DNA from: Rana temporaria
Taxonomy: Eukaryota; Chordata; Amphibia; Anura; Ranidae
DNA length: 64,000 bases
Assembly (NCBI RefSeq): GCF_905171775.1
Contig: NC_053489.1
Span: forward strand, 249,351,008-249,415,007
Direction: 5' to 3'
Below, piece after piece: positions 34,761 through 46,178 of the stretch. A model generated the notes under the pieces. The model was not told the origin of the DNA and ran no database searches. It saw nothing but the letters and a program-made list of their open reading frames with translations. Position numbers and translations under genes: made by a program. How positions within the stretch are numbered: the stretch's first letter is position 1; every line of letters begins with the position of its first letter.

Positions 34761-35552
34761 GAATCGTCTCAGACCCCAAATAGTTTCTACAGAGTATGGC
34801 CGATTAGCCATAGTCGCCAGTCACAGGGAGGGGGGGGGGGGTGAAGGTGTTGGAATGGCGATGGAGGGAAGATTCACTGAATCCTCTCTCTCGGCTTGGT
34901 CCAGAGGAAGGCAAAAAAAACCTGGCCGTGCTGAGCCAATGTGCTGCGACAGGGAAAAAAATTCCTTCCTGATCCCTGAGAGGCGATCGGACAAAACCCT
35001 GGATCAAGTACTGTTGGTTTTTGAGGGGGGGGAGGAGGGGGTGAGAGGTGTCACTGTTGCTGGGGTGTACCAAAATGGCCGCTGACAGAGACCCAGGCCT
35101 CAGGTTTGGGGGCTGTCAGCTGGGTATTAAATTGGGATGTTAATCCGGGGGAGGATGGGGTCCTCCAGGGGTAGGGGGGGTGTTTCTGGGCAGTTTCGGG
35201 TGATTTTCGGGTGATTTGTGGTCTGTTTCTGGGCATATGCGGCGCGCCGCTAGGCCGCGGTCTTTCCTAATATTTCCGAATATGGGCTAGGCTGGCGCGG
35301 ATGCGGTGAAGCGCCGAAAAATTGCTAAATCGAGCCCGGGAGGTGGCGACGGGGTGGCGGGGGGGTGCCTCAGTTGTAGGTGGCAGTGTGGGGGATGATG
35401 CGGGGTAAAGAAGAGGGGGAAAGCCGCAGTATTAGGCCGATGAGATGGCTGTCCTGAAAAGGACGGCCATCAGCGGTTCCAGGGGGGTGGATGGCCCTGG
35501 ACGGTCTTACCTGCGGAGAAGAGGGGGTCCAAGGGGAGGAAGGAGCTGGTCC
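34761..35552 (-). other. Probable 5' region of the LINE
   Basis: GC-rich with poly-G runs, no clear coding. Text such as ggcaaaaaaaacctgg and aaattccttcctgatccc resembles the 5' parts of amphibian CR1/L2 elements (memory). It continues on the other side of the LTR insertion, probably from 42325. Confidence 0.45.
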
Positions 35553-36226
35553 TGATTTAGATTTGTAATGATTCACTGGTATAATCTGTGGAAATAAGCA
35601 AAGACAAACGAACGCACACACACACACACACACACAGCTTCTTGTGGTCTGGAGCTGCAGTGCACAGCAGGAAGATGAGAGAAGAGCAGAACAGACAGAT
35701 GCACACACAGAGAATGTAGTAAAAGAATGAAAAAGCAGAGGGAGGCGGCCCTCTCCTCTTAGATTTATTGACTTCATGATGTCACAAAATACACACCCAT
35801 CAATCCCTCCCCATCACCCTTGTGAGTCTTTTATTGGTCAATTCATATAGAAGGGTGGTTTCTCCTCACAAGTTCATTTCATGTTCTTCCAAAAGTCACA
35901 CAGGCTCCTTCTGGGGTCTGTAAAAGTCAGGATGTGGGGGATGGGCAAAGTCAGTTTCCTATAGAGAATCCACAATTGCTTATCCAAAGTGAAATTTCCA
36001 GGAATGCAGGGGGGAGGGAAATGGATTAGCTTCCTTTGAAAAGTCCTCTGCTTATTAATTTGGAAAACAGTTCTGCTTTTCACAAAACATCAAATCCCTT
36101 TAAAACAATCTCTGATAGAACTTATCAAGGAAAATAAGCGATATACTAAAGAAATATTAACCGAAATACACTTTAATATTTCTAATCATAACATAAAATT
36201 TTCATTTTAGTTTCACGTCTATCACA
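35553..36226 (-). repeat. 3' LTR (element read on minus strand)
   Basis: 674 bp, TG...CA borders. Differs from the partner LTR by a 2-bp (CA)n length change and one substitution that I could see (near 36053). Contains (CA)n at 35614-35637 and, on the minus strand, ccaataaaag and tcaataaatc. Confidence 0.92.
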
Positions 36227-36236
36227 GCCCCCCCTT
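36227..36236 (-). promoter_or_regulatory. Polypurine tract
   Basis: Read on the minus strand it is aaggggggggc directly before the LTR start tgtgatag. This is the expected plus-strand primer of an LTR element. Confidence 0.75.
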
Positions 36237-37081
36237 GAAATGAATATTTTATCAGTTTATTCTCTTTGTTATTTCTTAACAGACAAGGACGGTAATGGAG
36301 GACATGGTCAATATAACAAAACATTATCATAACCAATATAAACAGAATTGCTATACCTGAGCACAAATGTGTTATCACCCAAAATATTGTCCGCAGGTGA
36401 CATTCTAAATGCCCCCCCTTATTCACCTAATATCCTGTATAAGGCCATAATTGTATACAAAGTCATTTGTGTAGTGGCCTCTAGGTGTTCAGTAATATAC
36501 TGGAATGCATCATTGTTTATAGTTAACAAACCTCTATTGACCATTGCAACCATAATTTATCCAATCTACATTTACATTACTAAGTTAAATTTCAAAAAGA
36601 AGCATCCGTTCCCACCAAATTACTATATTTCCCTTCATTAGCATTTTAATTTTATATTGGGCTCTGTCCTAAATATTTTATTTCCTAAAGGAACTTTATT
36701 TATTACATTACACTAGTTTTCAGGACTGATCATGCAGCATGAATATTCTTGTCGCATGTCTGTTTAAACAAACATAGCAGCCTTTGGTTCAGTCTTAAAG
36801 ATTCACTGTATCTCATAGGAATCCTTCTACAAAACACAACTTCCCTCTCTGACTGAACACCTTCGTCACTCCAAAACCTGGAAGATGACCCTTTAATCCA
36901 TAAATATGGCTGTATCATACCGCATAATCTATCCATGTATTTTATTTTTAAACTATTTTAACTGACTTTTATTAAGCTATGCAGATTAACACCATATTTC
37001 ATTCTCTTTAAAATGACACCCTCAAAGTAAGGTATTCTTCAAACCAAATGGTGCAAAAACCCACAGTTTAGTAACATATGA

Positions 37082-37127
37082 GAGAAAGAAAGAATGAGAG
37101 AGAAAGAAAGAAAGAAAGAAAGAAAGA
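37082..37127. repeat. GAAA microsatellite
   Basis: About ten gaaa units, with small interruptions, inside the LTR element. Confidence 0.9.
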
Positions 37128-40099
37128 TATTTTATTAATAAGGGCTTTCTTTCAGATCTTCTAATGATTGTGTATAAATTACCTTTTATTATTAAAGAAA
37201 GATTTACCCTCATAATACGCTTCCATAGTTTACTTAACATAAACTCTGATATCTATTTATTTTTCCCTTCAAACTAGGCAAAGTTGAGGATGTTTACACT
37301 GGGTGTCTGATTTCAACGCTAGCACTGATACAGTGTGTCAGACCATGTAATCTGATCTCCAGCATCTTCTTAGGGAAAATCACTTAAACAAGCTCTTAAG
37401 AGGAAACATCTGTTCCCCCCCCCATGCTTGGAGCAGATTGTACAAGTTTTAGACCATATACAATCCAATCGAATTGCATAGTTTTTCTCATTTTTAACTC
37501 TTTTTCAAAAATTTTAAAACATATTTGGTTTGTACATCTGCCAAAAATCATGTACATCACATTATACAACGACATTTCCCAACTATAATAACGAAAAAAG
37601 ATCGCTTAGAGGACAAATCTCATGAAATCCACTGACCAGTCCCTGCGCAAGAACCGACCATTGTTTTCTACTGATAAAGTCACTCATAATTACTCACAAT
37701 CTATATTTTATCAGAAATGTCATTTTATAATAACTTTTAACACTTGTTTATTTTTTAATTTTATTTTTACAATTTTTATAATAATATTTTTTATAAAGTT
37801 TTTTAGATTGAACATAACTTTCATATTTTAATATTTTTCTCTGGGGAACCTTATAATAAACCAAACCCAAGTTTAGAATCTGTTGTAAACATTGCTCAAA
37901 CCTCAACTTATTAATTCTTACAACCAGATCTGTAGGATTTCAGGTAAACATAAAATACCATGTTGTTTACCATTTACTGAATTGTATACAATTCTTCACA
38001 CAATCTCAATCAACAATTTTCCCATTAAACCTTTGTTCTAATCCCATGCATGTTTTGACATGTCATAATACATTTTCAGTTGTTGGGGTAAACATATTCA
38101 TAAACATTTACAGGCAGAATTAAACTTAATTATCTCATTAGAGAACTTCTTTACACTCTGACATTAATTAACTAATTACCCCATATAACCGGGACCCCCC
38201 TTTGAGATATTCCAACCCACAAACCCCAGTGGTCACAATCCCATGTATTTGAAAAAAGATATATAATTTCATTCAGATTTGTGGGCACAGTCCATCATAT
38301 CACTCATCTCCAGAGAATATTTTCGAAGGAACCTTTTAATCATCACCCAGGGGATATTGGTAATTATCGGTACCTACATCAGAAATGTGAGAAAAAACTC
38401 GTACACGAATATTAGTTACCTATTTTCAAAAGCGGTCACATAATCATAGCTCATAACAATCTAATCTAGAGACTGTCTCAAACAAGATTTCAGAAAGGGA
38501 TAATGTATTGAATGCTCCCCCCTTGGGGCCACTTACCCACTTAACCCTGAGGATGGCATGGCACAGCATGTGGAATAAAACCATTTAAATGTACTATGTA
38601 AAATGTTCTACTGTTCCAATGTGATACCCAGAATCTCCTCATCCCTCATTTGTGACTTGTGAACACAGCTTCTGTAGTCATGAACGCCAGGATTTACACA
38701 CTCTCTCTACCGCTTTTGGGCACCCCATGAGGTCAAGGCATTGAGGTCGGGGCACACATGACAGCATATGAGCGGATTCTACCTTCAGGTAGGTCTGCCA
38801 CTCCCATCTACATCATTCTCCTCCCTTACGTGTCTGTCCAGCGAAGTGGCATTGTAGTTACCCCCCCCTGGACAGACTAAGGAGAGAATGAAGAAGAAGG
38901 CCCGTGGGCCGGAGGGCACAGAATCCAGTAAGGGCAGCGGGCAGCGGGCAGGAGGCGACACCATATGCGTTCAGAACGAGGCAAAGCCTTCAGCAGGGAA
39001 GAGCATCCGGGCAGGCCCATGCTTCCTCCAGCGGGGCATACAGTTGGGCAGAACGTGAGGGGAAAGAAGGGGCACGGCCTCAAGCAGTCGGGCGGGGCCC
39101 ATGCTTCCAGCAGGCATCGTGGGCAGAACATGAGGGAAACGAAAAGACAATAACAGGCCCTGGGTATCACATTATAAATTTCAAAACTGGCAAAAAGCCC
39201 TCTATGTATCAAGTCAAAATACAGTGCATGGCATCGTCAGTGTAAGTGTAAGTGGGCAACCCAGATGGGACAGGTCCCCACAGAACACGCATTCAATCTA
39301 TCCGATTAAAAGGATAAAAAAAAAACGGGACGAAATAATTCACCTAAATTAATTCTCTGTAGAAGATTTTAACTGTAAAATAAAGACTTAACAATTGCTT
39401 ATTATGTGCATCAAATGTCTGTTCCATATTTTTTAAACCTCAGGCGAAATATCCCATTATTTACTGATTACCGTTTATTAATTGCGACAAAGCAACTGAA
39501 ATCGTAGACTCTAACGGACATAGACAGTGCAATATCCCAAGGCAACCTTTTGTTAAAAAAACTCTGTGTTACAAAAAAACTGTCTCCTAGGTTGTCGTCC
39601 CTGGGGGGGGGAGAGAGGGGCTATCCTCCAACTTGCAAATGTGGCAGAGCTCAGGGCGGGCAGGATGCAGGGGTCTGGACCTCCCACATTCCTCACATAC
39701 CCAGTTCTATCCCCCCACCAGGGAGGGGGCAGGAGTATATATTATATCAGGGAGGCATCCCAGAAATATAAAAAAAAAAAACAGCAAAAATAATAATAAG
39801 AAGAATTCATTCACCACTTGCCAACAAGGAATTGGGAAAAGGGATCAATGAATTTCAATGGGAAGAAGAAAAAAAGGGTTGAAGAAAGGAGAAAGAAATA
39901 AGAAAGAAAGAGTTCGATTCCAGCACAGAGTTGAGAACCCAAACGAAAAGTGCATGCAAAGAAAGACACCATAAGTTATATGTTACAGACACAATGTACC
40001 ATTAGACGCAATCAAATCACTTCTAGCACAGTCAGTACAATTGGCATGCTACATAGAGGGAGAGGAAGTTAGAGGGCTGTGTAGTAGGCAGCAAAGAAA

Positions 40100-40372
40100 G
40101 GGTTGGACGGGGGGATCTAAGAAGAAAATGGTGGAGAGGGGAGGAGCTATGAAAAAAGAGCGGCAAAGATTTGGAGAAGACGGGAGGATCTAAGAAGAAA
40201 ATGGCGGAGGGGGGAGGAGCTATGAAAAAGAGCGGCAAAGATTTGGAGAAGACGGGAGGATCTAAGAAGAAAATGGTGGAGAGGGGAGGAGCTATGAAAA
40301 AAAAGCGGCAAGGATTTGGAGAAGAAAGGGAGGAGCTAAGAAGAAGATGGCGGAGGGGGGGGGATCAGGAAT
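40100..40372. repeat. ~73-bp tandem repeat inside the LTR element
   Basis: Four units, each starting ggatctaagaagaaaatgg (last one gagctaagaagaagatgg), at about 40112, 40186, 40257 and 40331. Purine-rich, no coding meaning. Confidence 0.85.
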
Positions 40373-41352
40373 TAAGGAAAAAAAAATAAAAACAAAGCAA
40401 GGAGAGAAGGAAATAGAAAAATTCAACCTTCAGCCAGATATTAAAAACAGAAGTCAGCGACAACAGCAGTCGATATATATATGACAAGAAATCCAGATAT
40501 ATCTATACTTATCAGAAACAAGTAATTGCTTAACCATGCGGTCCTTTCAGACTGGCAAGGAAAGGGTTCGTTCTATTCCTGTACCAACACAGTGCTTTCC
40601 AGCAAAAACCCCATAAGCATATATATATATATAAAATTAACTAAGAAATGGAAAGGCACAAAAATGAAAAAGGTTTTCTGTTTAGACAGCAAAGGGATAA
40701 GTATAATAGTTTATAAAAACCCTAGAGTTAGTTGCTGTCCAGCCTTGACAAAAGGCAGAAAGTTTCAGGCACACATTAGCAGAAAGCCAGAGACGAAAGA
40801 GTTAAGTATGCTGGTTAGAAAACCCTTAATTAGTATGTAGCTGTTGACAAAAGGCAGAAGTGTAAGGGAAAAAGCAATTTAAGACACAAAAATATACACA
40901 GATAGCCAGCTAGCAGAAGCCACACAAAAACAACCTTCTCCAGCTCAGCCCCCACCTTTCCTAGCACAGGGAAGTTCTGTAAACAAAACCCCCGCGTTAT
41001 TCAAAGCAAGGACAAAATGTGGAAAAACTGACTCAATATCTCACTACAGACATACTCAAATAAACCCCAGTATCCCAATGTACCCCAATTTATCTAAAAG
41101 GGGTTTTGAAATATTTATCACAAGCCTAAATATAACAAAAGCCCATATCGCAGCTAACTTCCTTAGAATCCCAGATTCAGCCAAGCCAGCATGCACTCCC
41201 CGTGCACACCACCTTTATCACATCGGCTTAATCCGAGACGATGCACGACCAGTACCTAACTTAGTAGGCCGATTTCACACACCCCTTACAGAACCACACA
41301 AACAGCTCACACCCTTACAGAACCATACACAGCATACAAACAGGCAAGAACC

Positions 41353-41383
<31 letters not shown>

Positions 41384-41634
41384 GCAGTGAATCAGCACAA
41401 GCCGGGGTTCGCTTCTGGACCAAAATTATACCGTCTGTTTCAAAGGCTCGGAATTTGTAGACAAACTAGATGGGAATAGAGGCCGTCTAGCCTGTAACAC
41501 GGTGTAAGGGAGCCAAAAAAAACTCGCACTTACCGTGTTTAGGGGTTCATGACGCCCCTTTCAATGGTAGACGGTCCCTCAATTCTCAGCCAGTTTCTTG
41601 TGCGTCCACAAAGTCTGTCCTTGAAGTCCAAAAA

Positions 41635-41652
41635 CCACGTTGGCGCGTCAAT
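41635..41652 (-). promoter_or_regulatory. Primer-binding site candidate
   Basis: Immediately after the 5' LTR on the minus strand: attgacgcgccaacgtgg. It is close to the 3' end complement of tRNA-Lys (tggcgcccaacgtgg in relatives, from memory), with one shift and one mismatch. Confidence 0.6.
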
Positions 41653-42324
41653 TGATTTAGATTTGTAATGATTCACTGGTATAATCTGTGGAAATAAGCA
41701 AAGACAAACGAACGCACACACACACACACACACAGCTTCTTGTGGTCTGGAGCTGCAGTGCACAGCAGGAAGATGAGAGAAGAGCAGAACAGACAGATGC
41801 ACACACAGAGAATGTAGTAAAAGAATGAAAAAGCAGAGGGAGGCGGCCCTCTCCTCTTAGATTTATTGACTTCATGATGTCACAAAATACACACCCATCA
41901 ATCCCTCCCCATCACCCTTGTGAGTCTTTTATTGGTCAATTCATATAGAAGGGTGGTTTCTCCTCACAAGTTCATTTCATGTTCTTCCAAAAGTCACACA
42001 GGCTCCTTCTGGGGTCTGTAAAAGTCAGGATGTGGGGGATGGGCAAAGTCAGTTTCCTATAGAGAATCCACAATTGCTTATCCAAAGTGAAATTTCCAGG
42101 AATGCAGGGGGGAGGGAAATGGATTAGCTTCCTTTGAAAAGTCCTCTGCTTCTTAATTTGGAAAACAGTTCTGCTTTTCACAAAACATCAAATCCCTTTA
42201 AAACAATCTCTGATAGAACTTATCAAGGAAAATAAGCGATATACTAAAGAAATATTAACCGAAATACACTTTAATATTTCTAATCATAACATAAAATTTT
42301 CATTTTAGTTTCACGTCTATCACA
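41653..42324 (-). repeat. 5' LTR (element read on minus strand)
   Basis: 672 bp, almost identical to 35553-36226. Minus-strand start tgtgatagacgtgaaac. Confidence 0.92.
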
Positions 42325-42787
42325 GTCCTAGGAGCTGCAGGTTGTCTCGTGCAGCAAGGGTTTGTAGGAGCCTGCCTGCCTGCCTGGTTGTCTAGCTGAC
42401 TGTCTGTCTGGTCCCTAGGTGAGAGCAGACTCGAGCGGAAGGTCCGGAGCGCCCTACTCCACCACTGACTGACCACTCAGATCGTAGAAAAAGTATATGT
42501 AGCAATTTGAATGTCTGCAACATTGAGTAGTACAGAGCAGGAATACACCTGTTGCGGAGACTCACACATGACTCCATAGATCCCAGCGGCACAGAGAGAA
42601 TAGGAATATACCGGTAGCAGCATGGTCAGGGGGACAATTGAAAAAGGACGTTCCAAGTAACACATTTAAAAAAATCTAATGCTTGTGAGTTACGTTTTTT
42701 TTCTTTACTTTAAATGACATGCCTTTTGGAGTGGTAGGAGTACGCTGTATCCATTAAGTAAGAAGTTTTGAGAAAATCAGTTGTTTT
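42325..42787. other. Flank beyond the LTR insertion, perhaps LINE 5' sequence
   Basis: Contains gcctgcctgcctgcc and gactgtctgtctgg short repeats. No gene recognised. It directly continues 35552 once the LTR element and one gtcc are removed. Confidence 0.4.
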
Positions 42788-43135
42788 GGGCCATATCCAC
42801 AAAAGAGATACTCCGGCGTAAGCCGTCGTATCTCTGGTTCTAACTTTGGAACTGATCCTCAGAAGCAGTTTTCCTAAGTTAGGCAGAAGATCCGACATCT
42901 GTAAGAGACTTACACTGCCGGATCTTAGGATGCAGTACCGCATCCGCCACTGGGGGCATTTCGAGTCGAAATGCCTCTGCTAGTATGCAAATTAACACTT
43001 AGGGCGATCCTCAAAGCTTTTGTGCCTAGTTTTTTCGCCGTAAGTGTTAGTTTGCCTGGTGTAAAACTAGGGCTGCTTTTACAAAGTGTAAAGTTAGTCA
43101 CACCTTGTAAAGGCCCATTCAAGCGACGGCATTTG

Positions 43136-45168
43136 GTATGCATTCCCGAGGGAGAACTCCACGGCAATTTGTAAATTCCAAACCGGCATGGGTTCCCCCC
43201 CAGGAGCATACCAGGCCCGTAGGTCTGGTATGGGTTGTAAGGAGACCCCCCCTCCGCCGAAAAATTGACGTAGGGGGTCCCCCTACAATCCATACCAGAC
43301 CCGTATCCAAAGCACGCTACCCGGCCGGTCAGGAATGGGAGTGGGGACGAGCGAGCGTCCCCCCCCTCCTGAGCCGTGCCAGGCCGCATGCCCTCAACAT
43401 GGGGGGGTTGGGTGCTCTGGGGCAGGGGGGCGCACTGCGGGCCCCCCCACCCCAGAGCACCCTGTCCCCATGTTGATGAGGACAGGACCTCTTCCCGACA
43501 ACCCTTGCCATTGGTTGTCGGGGTATGCGGGCGGAGGCTTCTCGGAATCTGGGAGTCCCCTTTAATAAGGGGGCCCCCAGATACCGGCCCCCCACCCTAA
43601 GTGAATGGATATGGGGTACATCGTACCCCTACCCATTCACCTGTAGGCAAAAAGTAAAATGTAGTAAACACACAACACAAGGCTTTTTAAAATAATTTAT
43701 TATTCTGCTCCGGATGCCCCCCCTGTCTTCGTTATTAGCTCAATTAGCAGGGGGGGCTTCTTCTTCCACTCTCCGGGGGTCTTCCGCTCTCCGGGGGTCT
43801 TCCGCTCTCCGGGGGTCTTCTCCGCTCTCCGGGGGGGGCTTCTCCGGACTCCGGGGGGCTTCTTCCATCTTCTCCCCTCTTCCGCTGTTGACTCGGCGAA
43901 CCCCGGTTCTTCTGCAGCTCTCCGGTGCCTTCTTCTTCAGCGCTGGCTGCCTGCTATGTTTGTGTGTTAGCTCGATTTCAAACAGGCAGCCAGCGCGGTC
44001 TTCTGTGGCGTCATCTTCTCTTCTGTTCTTCTCCCTTCTTCCGATGTTGCCTCGTCGCCTGTTGTCGCTGTAATGATGGAAGCGCGCCTTGCATCACATT
44101 TATATAGGCATCACCGTCCCATCATGCTCCGGCAGGTACCCACGTGGTGGGTGCACGTGGGTAGGCACCCACCACGTGGGTACCTACCGGAGCATGATGG
44201 GACGGTGATGCCTATATAAATGTGATGCAAGGCGCGCTTCCATCATTACAGCGACAACAGGCGACGAGGCAACATCGGAAGAAGGGAGAAGAACAGAAGA
44301 GAAGATGACGCCACAGAAGACCGCGCTGGCTGCCTGTTTGAAATCGAGCTAACACACAAACATAGCAGGCAGCCAGCGCTGAAGAAGAAGGCACCGGAGA
44401 GCTGCAGAAGAACCGGGGTTCGCCGAGTCAACAGCGGAAGAGGGGAGAAGATGGAAGAAGCCCCCCGGAGTCCGGAGAAGCCCCCCCCGGAGAGCGGAGA
44501 AGACCCCCGGAGAGCGGAAGACCCCCGGAGAGTGGAAGAAGAAGCCCCCCCTGCTAATTGAGCTAATAACGAAGACAGGGGGGGCATCCGGAGCAGAATA
44601 ATAAATTATTTTAAAAAGCCTTGTGTTGTGTGTTTACTACATTTTACTTTTTGCCTACAGGTGAATAGGTAGGGGTACGATGTACCCCATATCCATTCAC
44701 TTAGGGTGGGGGGCCGGTATCTGGGGGCCCCCTTATTAAAGGGGACTCCCAGATTCCGAGAAGCCTCCGCCCGCATACCCCGACAACCAATGGCAAGGGT
44801 TGTCGGGAAGAGGTCCTGTCCTCATCAACATGGGGACAGGGTGCTCTGGGGTGGGGGGGCCCGCAGTGCGCCCCCCTGCCCCAGAGCACCCAACCCCCCC
44901 ATGTTGAGGGCATGCGGCCTGGCACGGCTCAGGAGGGGGGGGACGCTCGCTCGTCCCCACTCCCATTCCTGACCGGCCGGGTAGCGTGCTTTGGATACGG
45001 GTCTGGTATGGATTGTAGGGGGACCCCCTACGTCGATTTTTCGGCGTAGGGGGGTCTCCTTACAACCCATAACAGACCTAAGGGCCTGGTATGCTCCTGG
45101 GGGGGGGGAACCCATGCCGGTTTTTTCGTTGAAAATTGGCATGGAGTTCTCCCTCTCAGGAATGCATG
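43136..45168. repeat. ~2-kb near-perfect palindrome with 10-bp loop
   Basis: The arms are reverse complements meeting at 44154/44165 around acgtgggtag. Matching frames occur mirrored on the two strands with identical translations (43714-44073 plus and 44246-44587 minus; 43329-43595 minus and 44706-44972 plus). The left arm has one extra 18-bp unit of ggggtcttccgctctccg in a small tandem repeat. Diverged fragments of the same sequence appear at 51498-51610 and, weakly, at 59785 and 61450-61640, so it is a dispersed family. Confidence 0.92.
44213..44605. other. Possible outward transcription unit in the right palindrome arm (mirrored on the left)
   Basis: TATATAAA at 44213, a 15-codon frame at 44305-44352 and AATAAA at 44600-44605 lie in order on the plus strand. 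The same set is mirrored on the minus strand in the left arm (frame 44014-43967). All three signals are short and could be chance; the ordering is what makes it worth noting. Confidence 0.2.
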
Positions 45169-45576
45169 CTGAGCGACGCTGTCATTTTTTGTTTTAATTA
45201 TTTGTTTTCCCGGCGCGTCTTTTTTTCACCCGTCGCAACTTTAGTGTCCCGTCGCAATCCACAAAGCCGCCCGGCGTCAATTACGTTCGCGCGATGCACG
45301 TCGGGAAAATGACGTCACACGCATGCGCAGTACGGCCGGCGCGGGAGCGCGCCTCATTTAAATTGTAAACGCCCCCCGGAGAGGAGGAACGCCTTACGAC
45401 GGCGGCACTTAACTTACACTGCTTGAAATTTTTACGTAAGTGCTTTGTGGATCAGGCACTTAGGTAAAAACTTTAAGTCAGTGTAACTTAACTGCTGAAA
45501 GTTAAGTTACGCCGCCTGGCTGAGGATTTGGCCCATTGTTTTTATCTGATTTAGGAAAAATACCACTGAAAGAGTA

Positions 45577-46178
45577 AGGCAAGTGCAGTATTCACAAAGC
45601 ACTTGCTCCGTAAGTTGCGGCAGCGTAGCGTAAATGGGCCGGCGTAAGCCCGCGTAATTCAAATTTGGAAGAGGTGGGCGTGTTGCATCCAAATGAGCCG
45701 TGACCCCACGTAATGTCGTAATGTTGAATTTTAGCCCTAAGATACGCCAGGCCCAATGCCTGTGACGTGAACGTAACCTACGCACAGCCCCAATCACGTA
45801 CGACTTACGTAAACGACGTAAAAAGATACGCTTGCCGAAGTCCATACTTTGCATTGGCTGCGCCTCATATAGCAGGGGTAACTTTACGCCGGACGTAAGC
45901 CTAACGTAAACAGCGTAGCGGGCGCAAGTACGTTCGTGAATCGGCGTATCTACCTAATTTACATATTCAACGCGTAAATCTACGGAAGCGCCCCTTGCGG
46001 CCAGCGTAAATATGCACCCAAGATACAACGGCGTAGGAGACTTACGCCGCTCGTATCTTGGCCAAATCTATGCATAACTGATTCTAAGAATCAGGCGCAT
46101 AGATACGACGGCTCGCATTTGGACTTACGACGGCGTACGTGAAGATACGCCGTCGTAAGTCCTTTGAGAATCTGGCCC
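45577..46178. mobile_element. GGGCCAGATTC-type DNA element, copy 4 (left end truncated or diverged)
   Basis: Ends gagaatctggccc; gta flanks both sides (45574-45576, 46179-46181). The interior matches copy 3 (cctcatatagcaggggtaac; gatacgccgtcgtaag). Confidence 0.65.

Larger units (their letters stand above)
35553..42324 (-). mobile_element. LTR retroelement, ~6.8 kb, young and apparently non-autonomous
   Basis: Two LTRs (35553-36226 and 41653-42324) flank a 5.4-kb interior; gtcc lies just outside both (35549-35552, 42325-42328), a 4-bp target duplication. On the minus strand a polypurine tract precedes the 3' LTR and a tRNA-Lys-like primer site follows the 5' LTR, so the element reads on the minus strand. 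The interior has no frame with gag, protease, reverse transcriptase or integrase motifs. A 74-codon frame ending in the 3' LTR (36202-36426) has a hydrophobic segment and could be an envelope remnant, which is weak. Confidence 0.88.
42788..45534. mobile_element. GGGCC-ended element enlarged by a 2-kb palindrome
   Basis: Starts gggccatatccacaaaag and ends aggatttggccc, like the GGGCCAGATTC family; flanks are ttt and att (one mismatch). The shoulders (42788-43130 and 45190-45534) have the family's CpG-rich motifs (gccgtcgtatctc; acgccgcc). The core is the palindrome described separately. At 2.75 kb it is about four times longer than its relatives. Confidence 0.62.

Noticed and set aside
38877..39245. 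Frames of 111-113 codons on both strands in the LTR element
   Set aside because: Overlapping frames on opposite strands over a GC-rich, partly tandem stretch; no gag or pol motifs.
43714..44587. Mirrored 119- and 113-codon Ser/Leu-rich frames
   Set aside because: They are the two arms of the palindrome and include a small tandem repeat; no domain or other gene evidence.
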